This document shows, piece after piece, positions 42,753 to 53,447 of a stretch of 64,000 nt of DNA. The position numbers and the translations under genes were made by a program. Location of the stretch: NCBI GenBank assembly GCA_017439185.1, contig JAFRTM010000013.1, positions 175,179 through 239,178 of the forward strand. Direction: 5' to 3'. How positions within the stretch are numbered: the first letter of the stretch is position 1; each line of letters begins with the position of its first letter. This DNA is from Bacteroidales bacterium (lineage in GTDB: Bacteria > Bacteroidota > Bacteroidia > Bacteroidales > P3). Under the pieces are notes generated by a model. That model was not told the DNA's origin, searched no databases, and saw only the letters and a list, made by a program, of their open reading frames with translations.

Positions 42753-43136
42753 ATGCCTACAATTCAACAGTTAGTTCGCAAAGGGCGTCAGCAGATGGAG
42801 TACAAAAGTAAGTCTCCGGCATTGGACAGCTGCCCGCAGCGTCGTGGGGTTTGCACGAGAGTGTACACGACAACACCTAAGAAACCTAATTCGGCAATGA
42901 GAAAGGTTGCCCGTGTGAGATTGACCAACCAGAAGGAAGTCAACGCTTACATTCCTGGCGAGGGTCACAACTTGCAGGAACACAGCATAGTGATGATACG
43001 TGGCGGTAGGGTTAAGGACCTTCCGGGTGTGCGTTATCACATCATCCGCGGAGCTCTTGATACGTCGGGAGTTGACGGAAGACGTCAGCGCAGGTCTAAA
43101 TACGGTGCAAAACGTCCGAAGCAGGCTGCTAAATAA
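42753..43136 (+). CDS. rpsL: Ribosomal protein uS12
   Basis: 127 residues. S12 sits in the decoding centre of the 30S subunit and checks codon-anticodon fit. The decoding loop [17 protein letters not shown] is intact, with the lysines whose replacement gives streptomycin resistance, so a sensitive genotype is expected. The second loop GHNLQEHS and the [16 protein letters not shown] end are also conserved. It is the first gene of the str part: rpsL, rpsG, fusA, then directly rpsJ without a tuf gene. Confidence 0.98.
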   Translation: MPTIQQLVRKGRQQMEYKSKSPALDSCPQRRGVCTRVYTTTPKKPNSAMRKVARVRLTNQKEVNAYIPGEGHNLQEHSIVMIRGGRVKDLPGVRYHIIRGALDTSGVDGRRQRRSKYGAKRPKQAAK

Positions 43137-43194
43137 ATTATAAAGGAATAAGGAAAATGCCCGAGAGGGGCTAAACCAGTAAAGATAAAGAAAA

Positions 43195-43662
43195 ATGAGA
43201 AAAGCGAAACCTAAGAAGAGAATAATTCTGCCGGATCCTAAGTATAATGACATTATGGTCACCAAGTTCGTGAACAACTTGATGCTTGGCGGCAAGAAGA
43301 CGATCGCATACAAGATTTTCTACGATGCAATCGATGTGGTAAGCGACCGTACTAAGGAAGACGGTCTTGAGGTGTGGAAGAAGGCATTGGCTAACATCAC
43401 CCCGAGCGTTGAGGTGAAGTCGAAGAGGATCGGCGGTGCCACGTTCCAGGTACCTACTGAGATCCGTCCCGAGCGCAAACAGTCGATCGGAATGAAGAAC
43501 CTTATCCTGTTCTCCCGCAAGCGCAGCGAGAAGACTATGGCTCTGAAGCTGGCTGCCGAGATCCAGGCTGCTTACAAGGAAGAGGGTGCTGCCTTCAAGC
43601 GTAAAGAGGACATCCACAGAATGGCTGACGCTAACAAGGCGTTCTCGCACTTCAGATTCTAA
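43195..43662 (+). CDS. rpsG: Ribosomal protein uS7
   Basis: 155 residues. S7 nucleates assembly of the 30S head by binding the 3' major domain of 16S rRNA, and contacts the E-site tRNA. Conserved segments: the MRKAKPKKR basic arm, [23 protein letters not shown], the [24 protein letters not shown] beta-hairpin, and the C-terminal [15 protein letters not shown]. The 58-base spacer from rpsL contains a short GCCC/GGGC hairpin at 43159-43171. Length is the standard one for the shorter bacterial form. Confidence 0.98.
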   Translation: MRKAKPKKRIILPDPKYNDIMVTKFVNNLMLGGKKTIAYKIFYDAIDVVSDRTKEDGLEVWKKALANITPSVEVKSKRIGGATFQVPTEIRPERKQSIGMKNLILFSRKRSEKTMALKLAAEIQAAYKEEGAAFKRKEDIHRMADANKAFSHFRF

Positions 43663-43706
43663 TATATATAATATAAGGTATATAAGAAAAGATATAGTAA
43701 AAGTTT

Positions 43707-45797
43707 ATGTCGGACCTCAAATATACGCGTAACATAGGCATTATGGCTCACATCGACGCCGGTAAGACGACGACGACGGAGAGAATATTGTACTATACGG
43801 GCAAGAACTACAAGCTCGGCGAGACGCACGAGGGTTCGGCAACGATGGACTGGATGGTGCAGGAGCAGGAGAGGGGTATAACCATCACTTCGGCTGCAAC
43901 GACGGTCTATTGGGAGTGGCACGGCGAGAGATATAAGTACAATATCATTGACACTCCGGGTCACGTGGACTTTACTGTGGAAGTGGAGCGGAGTCTCAGG
44001 GTACTGGATGGAGCGATAGCGATATTCTGTGCCGTAGGCGGTGTGGAACCTCAGTCGGAAACGGTGTGGAGACAGGCGGACAAGTATAACGTGCCTCGCA
44101 TCGCGTTTATCAACAAGATGGACCGTGCGGGTGCCGACTTCTTCTCGGTGGTGACCCAGATAAAGGAACGCTTGGGCGCCAATCCTATACCTATCGAGAT
44201 CCCGATCGGACAGGAAAACCTGTACAAGGGTGTTGTGGATTTGATATCGAACAAGGCTTTGATATGGGACGAGGAGTCTAACGGCATGCAGTTCTATGAG
44301 ATACCGATGCCGGAGGACCTGAAGAGCGTGGCTGAGGAGTACAGGCAGAAACTGATAGAGGGAGTCGCAGAGGAGAACGAGGAGCTTATGATGAAGTTCT
44401 TCGACGATCCCGACTCGATCACTGCCGACGAGATTATAGCCGAGATAAGAAAAGCTACACTTGCGAGAAAGATCGTGCCGGTGATGTGCGGCTCGGCGTT
44501 CAAGAACAAAGGAATCCAGACGTTGCTCGACGCGGTGGCTGCATTCCTGCCAAGCCCGCAGGATGTGGACGAGGTGAAAGGTGTGAACCCAAAGAACGAG
44601 AAGGAGGAGACGCGCCCGATAGACGCCAACGCTCCGTTTGCCGCTTTGGCGTTTAAGATCGCCACTGACCCGTACGTGGGAAGGCTTTGCTTCTTCAGAG
44701 TTTATAGCGGTTCGCTGGAGTCGGGCTCGTATGTCTATAATGCCAACACGGGCAAGAAGGAGCGTATCTCGCGCATCATGCAGATGCACTCGAACAAGCA
44801 GAATCCGCTCGACAGGATAGAGGCTGGCGACATAGCGGCGGCAGTGGGTTTCAAGGAAATCAAAACCGGTCACACGCTGTGCGACGAGCACCATCCGATA
44901 GTGCTGGAGTCTATGAAGTTCCCCGATCCGGTGATCAGCATCGCTGTAGAGCCACTGACACAGGGTGAGATGGACAAGCTGACCAACGCGCTCGCGAAAC
45001 TCGTGGAAGAGGATCCGACGTTCAGGGTGAAGACCGATGAGGTGTCGGGCCAGACCATCATAAGCGGAATGGGCGAGTTGCACCTGGATATCATCCTCGA
45101 CCGCCTGAGAAGGGAGTTCGGAGTGGAGGTGAACCAGGGTCGTCCCGAGGTGGCTTACAAGGAAGCCATCACGGCGACGGTGCGTCATCACGAGATCTAC
45201 AAGAAGCAGACGGGCGGCAAGGGCAAGTTCGCAGATGTGCTGTTCGAGATGGGTCCTGCCGATGACGGCGTGAGTGGTCTGCAGTTCGAGAACGAGGTAA
45301 AGGGCGGCAACATCCCGAAGGAATATATCCCGGCAATAGAGAAGGGCTTCAAAGAGGCCATGCAGAACGGAGTGCTGGCAGGCTATCCGCTTGACAGCAT
45401 GAAGGTAAGGGTGATAGACGGTTCGTTCCACCCGGTGGATTCGGACCAGCTGTCGTTCGAGGTGTGCGCCAAGATAGGCTTCAAAGAGGCTTGCCGTAAA
45501 GCACAGCCGGTGCTGCTGGAGCCGATCATGAAGCTGGAAGTCGTTACCCCGGACGCATACGTGGGCGATGTCACCGGCGACCTGAACAGGAGAAGAGGCG
45601 TGCTGGAGAAAATCGAGGCGAAGGTGGGCGTGCAGGCTATAGACGCCAAAGTGCCGCTGGAGCAGATGTTCGGGTATGTGACGAGCCTCAGAACGATTAC
45701 CTCGGGAAGGGCAACCTCGACGATGGAATTCTCGCACTATGCTGAAGTGTCGAAAGAACAGCAGGAATTAATATTGAAAAGTAAATACATTTATTAA
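43707..45797 (+). CDS. fusA: Elongation factor G
   Basis: 696 residues; the GTPase that moves tRNA and mRNA after peptide transfer. G1 [13 protein letters not shown] (14-26), switch [17 protein letters not shown]-type segment (here [19 protein letters not shown]), G3 DTPGHVDF, and G4 NKMDRAGA are intact. The domain IV tip and the [21 protein letters not shown] block are also conserved, so this is canonical EF-G1. It is followed after 20 bases by rpsJ. tuf, which normally lies here in many bacteria, is absent. Confidence 0.98.
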   Translation: MSDLKYTRNIGIMAHIDAGKTTTTERILYYTGKNYKLGETHEGSATMDWMVQEQERGITITSAATTVYWEWHGERYKYNIIDTPGHVDFTVEVERSLRVLDGAIAIFCAVGGVEPQSETVWRQADKYNVPRIAFINKMDRAGADFFSVVTQIKERLGANPIPIEIPIGQENLYKGVVDLISNKALIWDEESNGMQFYEIPMPEDLKSVAEEYRQKLIEGVAEENEELMMKFFDDPDSITADEIIAEIRKATLARKIVPVMCGSAFKNKGIQTLLDAVAAFLPSPQDVDEVKGVNPKNEKEETRPIDANAPFAALAFKIATDPYVGRLCFFRVYSGSLESGSYVYNANTGKKERISRIMQMHSNKQNPLDRIEAGDIAAAVGFKEIKTGHTLCDEHHPIVLESMKFPDPVISIAVEPLTQGEMDKLTNALAKLVEEDPTFRVKTDEVSGQTIISGMGELHLDIILDRLRREFGVEVNQGRPEVAYKEAITATVRHHEIYKKQTGGKGKFADVLFEMGPADDGVSGLQFENEVKGGNIPKEYIPAIEKGFKEAMQNGVLAGYPLDSMKVRVIDGSFHPVDSDQLSFEVCAKIGFKEACRKAQPVLLEPIMKLEVVTPDAYVGDVTGDLNRRRGVLEKIEAKVGVQAIDAKVPLEQMFGYVTSLRTITSGRATSTMEFSHYAEVSKEQQELILKSKYIY

Positions 45798-45817
45798 TAA
45801 AACAAATTTCAAAAATC

Positions 45818-46126
45818 GTGAGTCAAAGAATTAGAATTAAGCTGAAAAGCTATGACCACAATCTGGTTGACAAGTCAGCCGAGAAGATTGTGAAGACCGT
45901 CAAGATGACGGGTGCGGTGGTGAACGGACCGATACCGCTGCCGACGAACAAAAAGATTTTTACCGTGAACCGTTCTACGTTCGTGAACAAGAAGTCACGT
46001 GAGCAGTTTGAGCTTAGCAGCTACAAACGTCTTATGGACATCGAGATCAACGACAGAGCTAAAACGATCGACGCACTGATGAAGCTGGAGTTGCCCAGTG
46101 GCGTTGAAGTAGAAATCAAAGTGTGA
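45818..46126 (+). CDS. rpsJ: Ribosomal protein uS10
   Basis: 102 residues, starting at GTG (45818), which is needed because no ATG precedes the conserved [17 protein letters not shown] opening. S10 is a 30S head protein and, in other bacteria, NusE in antitermination. The loop [24 protein letters not shown] and the end SGVEVEIKV are typical. In the following 84-base spacer, nested stems TCAGC/GCTGA (46134-46138, 46176-46180) and GCGGC/GCCGC (46149-46153, 46163-46167) precede rplC. Confidence 0.98.
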   Translation: MSQRIRIKLKSYDHNLVDKSAEKIVKTVKMTGAVVNGPIPLPTNKKIFTVNRSTFVNKKSREQFELSSYKRLMDIEINDRAKTIDALMKLELPSGVEVEIKV

Positions 46127-46210
46127 ATTTAATTCAGCCAATGCAGAGGCGGCAGAAAGGGCGCCGCGGAAGTAAGCTGAGAAGTCTAATTAAAAACATC
46201 CAAACAAAAA

Positions 46211-46840
46211 ATGTCAGGATTAATAGGAAGAAAAATCGGAATGACTAGCCTGTTTGATGCCAATGGTAAGCAGATACCATGCACAGTTATAGAGGCCGGT
46301 CCTTGTGTGGTAACACAAGTTAGAACCATCGAGAAAGATGGTTATGAAGCAATTCAGTTGGCTTTCGGCGAGAAGAAAGAAAGCCGTACAAACAAGCCCA
46401 TGAGAGGCCATTTCGCAAAAGCGAACACAACGCCGAAATATCACTTGGCAGAGTTCTCGCGTTTCGAAGAGGGTCACAAGAAGAAATACGGAGAGGTGCT
46501 GACCGTTGAAGTGTTTCAGGAAGGCGAATTTGTAGATGTGGTAGGAACCTCGAAAGGTAAGGGTTTCCAAGGTGTGGTGAAAAGACACGGATTTGGTGGT
46601 GTTGGCGATTTGACTCACGGACAACACGACCGTCTGCGCGCCCCCGGTTCGATAGGTGCATCGTCCTATCCCTCGAGAATCTTCAAGGGTATGAGGATGG
46701 CAGGCCAGACCGGCAACCACAGAGTGAAGGTTCAGAACCTCCAGGTTGTTAAGATCATCGCTGAAAAGAATTTAATGTTAGTAAAAGGTTCTGTACCGGG
46801 ACCGAAAGGATCAATTATAAAACTTGAAAGATGGAGCTAA
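46211..46840 (+). CDS. rplC: Ribosomal protein uL3
   Basis: 209 residues. L3 is an early-assembly 50S protein with a long extension reaching the peptidyl-transferase centre. The conserved start [17 protein letters not shown] is present. The extension is [56 protein letters not shown] in pieces around 113-168, holding the glutamine that is methylated in E. coli. It overlaps rplD by ten bases, so the two are translationally coupled. Confidence 0.98.
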   Translation: MSGLIGRKIGMTSLFDANGKQIPCTVIEAGPCVVTQVRTIEKDGYEAIQLAFGEKKESRTNKPMRGHFAKANTTPKYHLAEFSRFEEGHKKKYGEVLTVEVFQEGEFVDVVGTSKGKGFQGVVKRHGFGGVGDLTHGQHDRLRAPGSIGASSYPSRIFKGMRMAGQTGNHRVKVQNLQVVKIIAEKNLMLVKGSVPGPKGSIIKLERWS

Positions 46841-47466
46841 AAGTATATAACATCAACGGAAGCGAGACCGGTAGGACCATCGCTTTGGAGGATTCTATCT
46901 TTGCGATAGAGCCCAATGAGCACGCAATCTATCTGGATTGCAAACAGTATCTGGCAGACCAGCGTCAGGGAACGCACAAGGCTAAAGAGCGTAGCGAGAA
47001 CGCACACAGCACCAGGAAGCTGAAAAGGCAGAAGGGAACTGGAGGCGCCCGTTCGGGTGACTACAAGAGCCCGGTGTTCGTGGGTGGCGGTACGATATTC
47101 GGACCCAAACCGCGCGACTATCGCTTCAAACTCAATATCAAGGTGAAACGTCTGGCCAGACGTTCGGCCCTGAGCCTCAAGGCTGCGAACAGCGAAATGA
47201 CGGTTTTGGAGAACTTCACCCTCGAGGCTCCCAAGACGAAAAAGATGGTTGAGATTCTGAACAATCTGAAAATAAATGATAAAAAATCATTGATTGTTGT
47301 TGAAAATCAAAATAAATTCGTATCTTTGTCTGCTCGTAACCTCCAAAACGTGAAGGTTGTAACTGTCACTGAGTTAAATACTTACGACATTATGAATGCT
47401 AAAAACATAGTGATTTCGGAAGGCTCAATGGCAGAAATTAACCGTGTTTTGGCGACGAAAAAATAA
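46831..47466 (+). CDS. rplD: Ribosomal protein uL4
   Basis: 211 residues. L4 lines the exit tunnel and in E. coli also represses the S10 operon; whether that holds here is unknown. The tunnel loop is the [37 protein letters not shown] region around 47-83, and the globular part ends in [16 protein letters not shown]. It overlaps rplC by ten bases. A Bacteroidota-type promoter sequence lies inside its 3' part (TTG 47300, TATCTTTG 47321), described separately. A GTTAA/TTAAC hairpin (47482-47497) follows before rplW. Confidence 0.98.
   Translation: MELKVYNINGSETGRTIALEDSIFAIEPNEHAIYLDCKQYLADQRQGTHKAKERSENAHSTRKLKRQKGTGGARSGDYKSPVFVGGGTIFGPKPRDYRFKLNIKVKRLARRSALSLKAANSEMTVLENFTLEAPKTKKMVEILNNLKINDKKSLIVVENQNKFVSLSARNLQNVKVVTVTELNTYDIMNAKNIVISEGSMAEINRVLATKK
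47300..47328 (+). promoter_or_regulatory. Candidate internal promoter within rplD
   Basis: TTG at 47300-47302, 18 bases, TATCTTTG at 47321-47328. The local sequence is unusually AT-rich for this gene. It would serve rplW onward. Confidence 0.4.
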
Positions 47467-47500
47467 AGAAAAGTAGAAAACGTTAAGATTTTTTAACATT

Positions 47501-47851
47501 ATGAATATAATAGTAAAACCCCTGATAAGTGAAAAGATGACGAGACTGAGCGAAGCAGCCGCGTCGCCTCGTTTGACTTACATACAGAGGAAAAAAGGCA
47601 AGACGCTCTCTGACGCCAACAACCGCTACGGTTTCATCGTGGACAAGAGGGCTAACAAGATAGAGATCAAGAATGCCGTGGAGCAGTTCTACAATGTGAA
47701 GGTATTGGATGTCAACACGATGAACTACTCGGGCAAGAACAAGTCGCGCTACACGAAGGCTGGTTTCCTGACGGGACGCACTAACGCCTACAAGAAAGCT
47801 ATCGTGACTCTGGCAGCTGGCGATTCAATCGATTTCTACGCAAACATCTAA
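47501..47851 (+). CDS. rplW: Ribosomal protein uL23
   Basis: 116 residues, slightly longer than the roughly 100 of E. coli. L23 lies at the tunnel exit and docks trigger factor and the signal recognition particle. The start MNIIVKPLISEKMTRL and the YGFIVDKRANKIEIKNAVEQFYNVKVLDVNTMNY core are typical. An insertion (SEAAASPRLTYIQRKKGKTLSDANN) separates them, as in other Bacteroidota homologues. It is followed by a 72-base spacer with a GCGC-AAAAA-GCGC hairpin (47860-47872) before rplB. Confidence 0.96.
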   Translation: MNIIVKPLISEKMTRLSEAAASPRLTYIQRKKGKTLSDANNRYGFIVDKRANKIEIKNAVEQFYNVKVLDVNTMNYSGKNKSRYTKAGFLTGRTNAYKKAIVTLAAGDSIDFYANI

Positions 47852-47923
47852 GAAAGAAGGCGCAAAAAGCGCAATTGTTTAATAGTAAAAGTCCACTGAT
47901 AAGAGACTAAAAAAAGAAAAGAA

Positions 47924-48748
47924 ATGGCATTAAAAAAGATTAAACCCACCACCCCCGGTCAGCGTCACAAATTAGTTGTGACCAACGATGACATCACGAC
48001 CAACAAGCCGGAGAAAAGCTTGGTTATTGGTTATGGCAAGTCGGGCGGAAGAAACAACGAGGGTAAGATGACCATGCGCTATATCGGCGGTGGTCACAAG
48101 AAACTGTACCGTTTTATTGACTTCAAGAGAGAAAAAGACGGTATCCCCGCAGTAGTAAAAACCATAGAGTATGACCCGAACCGCAGTTCGAGAATAGCAC
48201 TCGTGTGCTATGCCGACGGTGAGAAGCGTTACATCATCGCTCCCCAGGGCTTGAAGGTCGGACAGCAGATCTTGTCCGGTAAGGGTGCTGCTCCCGAGGT
48301 CGGAAACACTCTGACCTTGGCAGAGATTCCTTTCGGAACGCTGATTCACAACATTGAGTTGCGTCCGGGACAGGGAGCCAAGATGGTACGTTCGGCTGGC
48401 GCTTACGCCCAGTTGATGTCGAGAGACGACAAATATGCAATCATCAAGATGCCTTCGGGCGAGATGAGAATGATCCTGCAGGCTTGCCGCGCAACTATCG
48501 GTATCGTTTCAAATCCTGAGCATAACCTCGAAGTCGGAGGTAAAGCCGGAAGAAACCGCTGGTTGGGCCGTCGTCCGAGGAACCGTGGCGTTGTTATGAA
48601 CCCAGTGGATCACCCGATGGGCGGTGGTGAAGGACGTCAGTCTGGAGGACACCCGCGTTCACGCAAGGGTATTCCTGCTAAGGGTTACAAGACACGTGCT
48701 CCTAAGAAACAGTCGAGCAAGTACATAGTAGAAAGAAGAAAGAAGTAA
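47924..48748 (+). CDS. rplB: Ribosomal protein uL2
   Basis: 274 residues. L2 is a primary 23S rRNA-binding protein needed for subunit joining and peptidyl transfer. Conserved features are the [11 protein letters not shown] start, [19 protein letters not shown], the KMPSGEMR and CRATIG region, and the [12 protein letters not shown] loop with the functionally critical histidine near 230. The basic tail ends in [11 protein letters not shown]. The next gene, rpsS, begins 20 bases later. Confidence 0.98.
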   Translation: MALKKIKPTTPGQRHKLVVTNDDITTNKPEKSLVIGYGKSGGRNNEGKMTMRYIGGGHKKLYRFIDFKREKDGIPAVVKTIEYDPNRSSRIALVCYADGEKRYIIAPQGLKVGQQILSGKGAAPEVGNTLTLAEIPFGTLIHNIELRPGQGAKMVRSAGAYAQLMSRDDKYAIIKMPSGEMRMILQACRATIGIVSNPEHNLEVGGKAGRNRWLGRRPRNRGVVMNPVDHPMGGGEGRQSGGHPRSRKGIPAKGYKTRAPKKQSSKYIVERRKK

Positions 48749-48768
48749 ATAAGTAAAAAAAAGAAACA

Positions 48769-49047
48769 ATGAGTCGTTCATTAAAGAAAGGTCCGTATAT
48801 TTTCCATAAACTGGAAAAGAGAGTAATAGAGGCACAGGAGTCCAACAAGAAGGTCACCATCAAGACTTGGTCGCGTGCATCTATGATATCGCCCGATTTC
48901 GTAGGACAGACGATCGCCGTTCACAACGGGAACAAGTTCATCCCGGTGTACGTGACGGAGAACATGGTCGGTCACAAATTGGGAGAGTTTGCACCGACGC
49001 GTATCTTCAGAGGCCACGCCGGTTCGAAGGACAAAGGTAAAAAATAA
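48769..49047 (+). CDS. rpsS: Ribosomal protein uS19
   Basis: 92 residues. S19 is a 30S head protein that pairs with S13 and contacts the large subunit. The [10 protein letters not shown] start, the [46 protein letters not shown] core (in parts) and the [11 protein letters not shown] tail are conserved. The following spacer has an AGGGG/CCCCT hairpin (49065-49069 with 49082-49086) before rplV. Confidence 0.98.
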   Translation: MSRSLKKGPYIFHKLEKRVIEAQESNKKVTIKTWSRASMISPDFVGQTIAVHNGNKFIPVYVTENMVGHKLGEFAPTRIFRGHAGSKDKGKK

Positions 49048-49103
49048 GAGAATAAGAAACGTAGAGGGGTGAAAAATGCAGCCCCTGCAAAAGAAAAAAG
49101 AAA

Positions 49104-49541
49104 ATGGGACGTAGAAAACACAATAGTGCAGAAGCACGCAAAGAAGCCAATAAGAGCTTGTACGTTGCGAAACTGATGAACAATCCCACCTCGCCTAGGA
49201 AAACCCGTCTGGTAGCAGACCTGATAAGAGGCGTTGACGTGGACAAAGCATTGGGTATCCTTCAGTATAACCCGCGCGAGTCGGCACCCAAGATGCGTAA
49301 ACTTCTCCTTTCGGCTATCGCAAACTGGCAGGCCAAGAACGAAGGCAAGCGCATTGAAGACAGCCAGCTGTATGTGAAACAAATTATGGTCGACGAAGGT
49401 CGCACGATGAAACGTATGCGCACCGCTCCCCAGGGAAGAGGTTATCGCATCCGCAAACGTAGCAACCATATCACTGTAATATTGGGAAGCAGGGTGGAAG
49501 AAGGCGTTGCAGCAACCAATACAGAAGAAACAGAAAAATAA
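49104..49541 (+). CDS. rplV: Ribosomal protein uL22
   Basis: 145 residues. L22 reaches into the exit tunnel with a long beta-hairpin, here around [27 protein letters not shown], the region altered in macrolide-resistant mutants of other species. The helical core [25 protein letters not shown] is typical. A 35-residue more variable tail ([18 protein letters not shown]) makes it longer than the 110-residue E. coli protein, as usual in this phylum. The spacer after it carries the GGAGA-GCCG/CGGC-TCTCC hairpin (49551-49575). Confidence 0.97.
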   Translation: MGRRKHNSAEARKEANKSLYVAKLMNNPTSPRKTRLVADLIRGVDVDKALGILQYNPRESAPKMRKLLLSAIANWQAKNEGKRIEDSQLYVKQIMVDEGRTMKRMRTAPQGRGYRIRKRSNHITVILGSRVEEGVAATNTEETEK

Positions 49542-49595
49542 TAAAATGGTGGAGAGGCCGGCAACGGCAGTCTCCTTAAAAAGAAGAAAAGAAGA

Positions 49596-50348
49596 ATGGG
49601 ACAAAAGACTAACCCAATTGGAAACAGATTAGGAATCATCCGCGGATGGGATTCTAACTGGTATGGCGGAAAGAAATTCGAGCAGAAGCTGGTGGAGGAC
49701 GACAAGATTCGCAAGTATCTGAACGCTCGTCTCGCCAATGCGGCAATCTCGAAGATCTACATTGAGAGAACTCTGAAACTGCTCACGATCACTATCAACA
49801 CAGCAAAACCCGGTGTTATCATCGGAAAAGCTGGTTCGGAAGTTGACAAGTTGAAAGAAGAGTTGAAGAAAATCACCGCCAAGGATGTGCAGATCAACAT
49901 TTCGGAGGTGAAACATCCGGAAGTTGACGCAGTGCTCGTGGCTCAGAACATAGCCAAGCAGATCGAAAACAGGATTCAGTATCGTCGCGCTATCAAGAAC
50001 GCTATCGGTTCGACGATGAGAATGAATGCAGAAGGCATCAAGGTGTCCATCTCCGGCCGTATCGGAGGCGCTGAAATCGCCCGTACCGAGCATTTCAAAG
50101 AGGGACGCACCCCGCTGCATACCCTGAGAGCTGACATCGACTATGCATTGGCTGAGGCTCACACTACATACGGCAGAATCGGAATCAAGGTATGGATTTG
50201 CCGTGGAGTGGTTTACGGAAAACGCGAGTTGGTGCAGTCCACCGTGGGCGGACAGCGCAACGAAGGCGGCCGCATGGGCGGCGAGCGTCGCTCGATGTCG
50301 GGAGGAGCCCGCAGAAGACCTGCCAGCAACAGAAGTAATAACAAGTAA
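49596..50348 (+). CDS. rpsC: Ribosomal protein uS3
   Basis: 250 residues. S3 is at the mRNA entry channel of the 30S head. The start [23 protein letters not shown], the type II KH domain with [16 protein letters not shown] (71-86), and the [29 protein letters not shown] block are standard. The tail is arginine- and glycine-rich. A perfect AGGTGTC/GACACCT hairpin (50365-50383) lies in the 59-base spacer before rplP. Confidence 0.98.
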   Translation: MGQKTNPIGNRLGIIRGWDSNWYGGKKFEQKLVEDDKIRKYLNARLANAAISKIYIERTLKLLTITINTAKPGVIIGKAGSEVDKLKEELKKITAKDVQINISEVKHPEVDAVLVAQNIAKQIENRIQYRRAIKNAIGSTMRMNAEGIKVSISGRIGGAEIARTEHFKEGRTPLHTLRADIDYALAEAHTTYGRIGIKVWICRGVVYGKRELVQSTVGGQRNEGGRMGGERRSMSGGARRRPASNRSNNK

Positions 50349-50407
50349 AAGAGTTGTAGTGGAAAGGTGTCAGATAGACACCTGAAACGTAAGAAAGGAT
50401 AAAAGAA

Positions 50408-50830
50408 ATGTTACAACCAAAGAAAACAAGATATAGAAAGCAGCAGAAGGGCAAAATTAAAGGAAATGCTTTTCGTGGTCACGAACTGGCATTTGGCACC
50501 TTTGGAATTAAATCCCTGGAGACCTGTTTCATCACCGGCAGGCAAATAGAGGCTGCTCGTCAAGCTGTAACGCGTCACATGAAACGTGAAGGACAGATAT
50601 GGATCAGGATATTCCCGGACAAGCCTATTACCAAGAAACCTAACGAGGTACGTATGGGTAAAGGTAAGGGTGCTCCCGAGTATTTTGTGGCAAGGGTAAT
50701 GCCTGGCACGATATTGTTCGAGTGCGAGGGTGTGCCGATGGATGTTGCGAAAGAGGCTCTCCGCCTGGCCGCACAGAAGTTGCCGATATCCACAAAGTTC
50801 ATTGTCAAGAGAGATTATATTGAAGAATAA
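50408..50830 (+). CDS. rplP: Ribosomal protein uL16
   Basis: 140 residues. L16 organises the A-site region and central protuberance of the 50S subunit. The [19 protein letters not shown] start, the [32 protein letters not shown] core, and the [15 protein letters not shown] motif with the arginine-rich A-site loop are conserved. rpmC starts 18 bases later. Confidence 0.98.
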   Translation: MLQPKKTRYRKQQKGKIKGNAFRGHELAFGTFGIKSLETCFITGRQIEAARQAVTRHMKREGQIWIRIFPDKPITKKPNEVRMGKGKGAPEYFVARVMPGTILFECEGVPMDVAKEALRLAAQKLPISTKFIVKRDYIEE

Positions 50831-50848
50831 ACAGAAAGGAGAACTGAC

Positions 50849-51052
50849 ATGAAGAACGAATTAGTATTGAAAGAGCTTTCGACAGCTGAATTGAAAGAGA
50901 AGTTGGATACCGAGCGCGCACAGTATCAGAAGATGCTGTTGAACCATGCAGTGTCGCCTCTGGAGAACCCCAACAAAATAAAAGAAAGTAGAAAAACGAT
51001 TGCCCGTTGTCTGACTGAGCTCAGAGCTCGCGAAATAGCTGAACAGAAATAA
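50849..51052 (+). CDS. rpmC: Ribosomal protein uL29
   Basis: 67 residues, two helices. L29 sits beside L23 at the tunnel exit. The pattern ELSTAELKEKLDTERAQYQKMLLNHAVSPLENPNKI followed by RKTIARCLTELRARE is the family signature. A Shine-Dalgarno-like AGGAG lies at 50837-50841. Placed between rplP and rpsQ as usual. Confidence 0.96.
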   Translation: MKNELVLKELSTAELKEKLDTERAQYQKMLLNHAVSPLENPNKIKESRKTIARCLTELRAREIAEQK

Positions 51053-51076
51053 GGCAATTAATAATCCGAATCTAAG

Positions 51077-51331
51077 ATGGAAAGAAATTTAAGAAAAGAA
51101 AGAATCGGTGTTGTGGTGAGCAATAAGATGGACAAGTCGATTGTCATCATGGTGGAGCGCAAAGTGAAGCACCCCAAGTATGGTAAATTCGTAAAGAAAT
51201 CGACCAAGTTCATGGCTCACGACGAGAAGAACGAATGCAACATCGGAGACACCGTAAGAATTATGGAGACCCGTCCTCTCAGCAAAAACAAATGCTGGCG
51301 CCTGGTCGAAATAGTAGAAAGAGCCAAATAA
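51077..51331 (+). CDS. rpsQ: Ribosomal protein uS17
   Basis: 84 residues. S17 is an early-binding 30S body protein with an OB fold. The start [50 protein letters not shown] and the [25 protein letters not shown] end are standard, allowing for breaks. It is followed by a 53-base spacer before rplN. Confidence 0.98.
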   Translation: MERNLRKERIGVVVSNKMDKSIVIMVERKVKHPKYGKFVKKSTKFMAHDEKNECNIGDTVRIMETRPLSKNKCWRLVEIVERAK

Positions 51332-51384
51332 GGTGTGGGAATAGTTGCTCGCACAATGCAAAAAAGTAAAAAAAGCAAAAAGAG

Positions 51385-51753
51385 ATGATACAACAAGAAA
51401 CAAGAATGACGGTTGCCGACAACAGCGGAGCAAAGAGTGCGCTTTGCATACGTGTACTCGGGGGCACAAAGAAACGCTATGCGTCGATAGGTGACACTAT
51501 CGTAGTGGCTATAAAGGATGCGCTTCCTTCGGGCAACATTAAGAAAGGTGCTGTTTCCAAAGCAGTGGTGGTACGCACAAAGAAAGAGATCCGTCGCGCA
51601 GATGGTAGCTACATCCGTTTCGACGACAACGCATGCGTGCTCCTCACGGCTGCAGACGAGTTGCGCGGAACCCGTATCTTCGGACCCGTGGGACGTGAGC
51701 TGCGTGAGAAACAATTCATGAAGATAGTCTCATTGGCACCTGAGGTATTGTAA
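51385..51753 (+). CDS. rplN: Ribosomal protein uL14
   Basis: 122 residues. L14 bridges to the 30S subunit and contacts release and silencing factors. [24 protein letters not shown], the [36 protein letters not shown] hairpin and [28 protein letters not shown] are conserved in sequence. Length is exactly standard. Begins the spc segment with rplX 23 bases on. Confidence 0.98.
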   Translation: MIQQETRMTVADNSGAKSALCIRVLGGTKKRYASIGDTIVVAIKDALPSGNIKKGAVSKAVVVRTKKEIRRADGSYIRFDDNACVLLTAADELRGTRIFGPVGRELREKQFMKIVSLAPEVL

Positions 51754-51776
51754 AAAATTAATAAAGAAGAAAAACG

Positions 51777-52091
51777 ATGAAATTGCACATTAAAAAAGGA
51801 GATATGGTGAAAGTCATTGCAGGCGATGACAAAGGCACCATAGCGAAAGTCCTCAAGGTTTACCCTGAAAAGAACCGTGCGATAGTGGAGGGAGTCAACG
51901 TGAACAAGAAACACACGAAACCCAATGCCAAGAACACGCAGGGCGGTATCGTGGAACAGGAGGCTCCGATCCACATATCCAATTTGATGGTGGTGGAAGG
52001 TAAGACCGCTACAAGGGTTGGCCGTAGGATAGATGAAAAGACAGGAAAATTAGTACGTTATTCTAAAAAAACAGGGGAGGAAATTAAATAA
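51777..52091 (+). CDS. rplX: Ribosomal protein uL24
   Basis: 104 residues. L24 is one of two assembly initiators of the 50S subunit. The KOW motif [21 protein letters not shown] (9-29) and the conserved [35 protein letters not shown] stretch are clear. The final A of its TAA stop is the first base of the rplE ATG, giving translational coupling. Confidence 0.98.
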   Translation: MKLHIKKGDMVKVIAGDDKGTIAKVLKVYPEKNRAIVEGVNVNKKHTKPNAKNTQGGIVEQEAPIHISNLMVVEGKTATRVGRRIDEKTGKLVRYSKKTGEEIK

Positions 52092-52651
52092 TGGCATACG
52101 TACCCGCATTAAAAACAAAGTACAAAGAGGAGATAGTAAGTGCTCTCATGAAAGAGTATAACTATAAGACTGTCATGCAGTGTCCTCGTCTATTGAAGAT
52201 AACGTTGAACCAGGGTCTTGGCAAGGCCGCTATCGCCGACAAGAAGGTCATCGACAAGGGCATCGAGGAGATGACTCTCATTTCGGGTCAGAAGGCTGTC
52301 GCCACCAAGTCCAAGAAGGATATCTCGAACTTCAAACTGCGTAGAGGAATGCCTATCGGAGTAAGAGTCACGCTGAGAGGCGAGAGAATGTACGAGTTTC
52401 TGGAGCGTCTGGTGACCGCTTCCATCCCTCGTATCAGAGACTTCCGCGGCATCAACGACAAGGGATTCGACGGAAAGGGTAACTACACTTTCGGAATCTC
52501 CGAGCAGATCATATTCCCCGAAATCGACATCGACAAGATCGACCGCATCCAGGGTATGGACATCACCTTTGTGACGTCGGCAAAGACTGACAAAGAGGCA
52601 ATGTCGCTGCTCAAACAGTTTGGTTTACCGTTCAAGAATCAGCAAAAATAA
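52091..52651 (+). CDS. rplE: Ribosomal protein uL5
   Basis: 186 residues. L5 binds 5S rRNA and contacts P-site t[17 protein letters not shown], the [12 protein letters not shown] segment, [39 protein letters not shown] and the [17 protein letters not shown] end are typical. It shares one base with rplX, and rpsN starts six bases after its stop. Confidence 0.98.
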   Translation: MAYVPALKTKYKEEIVSALMKEYNYKTVMQCPRLLKITLNQGLGKAAIADKKVIDKGIEEMTLISGQKAVATKSKKDISNFKLRRGMPIGVRVTLRGERMYEFLERLVTASIPRIRDFRGINDKGFDGKGNYTFGISEQIIFPEIDIDKIDRIQGMDITFVTSAKTDKEAMSLLKQFGLPFKNQQK

Positions 52652-52657
52652 AGTATA

Positions 52658-52957
52658 ATGGCAAAAGAATCAATCAAAGCAAGAGAACGTAAAAGAGCCA
52701 AGATGGTTGCTAAATATGCAGCTAAGAGAGCGGCTCTGAAGGAGATTGTGCGCAAAGGCGAGCCCGAGGAGGTCGAAAAAGCAGTCATGGCCCTGCAGAA
52801 ACTCCCCAAGAATGCACTGCCCGTGAGAATGCACAATCGTTGTCAGTTGACCGGACGTCCGAAAGGATACATGCGTCAGTTCGGCATCTCCCGTATCAAT
52901 TTCCGCGAGATGGCATTGGCTGGCTTGATCCCCGGTGTTAAAAAGTCAAGTTGGTAA
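52658..52957 (+). CDS. rpsN: Ribosomal protein uS14, zinc-free form
   Basis: 99 residues, the long form of S14. Only one cysteine occurs ([20 protein letters not shown]), and the CxxC pairs of the short zinc-binding type are absent, so this is the C-minus form. The [17 protein letters not shown] end is conserved. S14 is in the 30S head. A 67-base spacer with a promoter-like sequence follows. Confidence 0.97.
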   Translation: MAKESIKARERKRAKMVAKYAAKRAALKEIVRKGEPEEVEKAVMALQKLPKNALPVRMHNRCQLTGRPKGYMRQFGISRINFREMALAGLIPGVKKSSW

Positions 52958-52980
52958 TTAACAATAATTGGTAGTTTTGC
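52951..52980 (+). promoter_or_regulatory. Candidate internal promoter before rpsH
   Basis: TTG at 52951-52953, 18 bases, TAGTTTTGC at 52972-52980, at the rpsN end. The transcript would start about 40 bases before rpsH and serve the rest of spc and alpha. Confidence 0.55.
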
Positions 52981-53024
52981 AAGTTGGAACGCCAAAACTA
53001 CAAAACTTAAAATCAAGAAAAAAT

Positions 53025-53426
53025 ATGGTAACAGATCCTATTGCAGATTATCTGACCAGAATGCGTAACGCGATTGCCGCCAAGCACAGAGTGGTGGAGA
53101 TTCCTGCATCGAAAATGAAAAAAGAAATCACGAAAATCCTCTTCGAGAAGGGTTACATCCTGAACTACAAGTTCGAGAACGAGGGTTCGTACAACCAGTC
53201 GATCAAGATTGCGTTGAAGTATCATCCCGCAACGAAGATGTCCGCGATATCTGAGTTGAAGAGAGTCAGTACTCCCGGTTTGAGAAAGTATGTGTCGGTA
53301 GAGGAAATGCCGAGAGTTCTCAACGGCTTGGGAATCGCAATCATCTCGACTTCGAAAGGTTTGATGACCGACAAGGAGGCTCGCTCTCTCAATGTCGGCG
53401 GTGAAGTAATTTGTTACGTCAGTTAA
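53025..53426 (+). CDS. rpsH: Ribosomal protein uS8
   Basis: 133 residues from the ATG at 53025. An upstream in-frame start at 52968 precedes the promoter-like element and would add a non-conserved segment. S8 binds helix 21 of 16S rRNA and in E. coli represses the spc operon. The [18 protein letters not shown] start, the [41 protein letters not shown] core and GGEVICYVS end are the family's. Confidence 0.97.
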   Translation: MVTDPIADYLTRMRNAIAAKHRVVEIPASKMKKEITKILFEKGYILNYKFENEGSYNQSIKIALKYHPATKMSAISELKRVSTPGLRKYVSVEEMPRVLNGLGIAIISTSKGLMTDKEARSLNVGGEVICYVS

Positions 53427-53447
53427 TTAAAAAGAGGAGGAAAAGAA

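Noticed and set aside
43659-45737. A 692-codon antisense frame under fusA
   Set aside because: EF-G is complete on the plus strand; the antisense product has no start context or recognisable motif.
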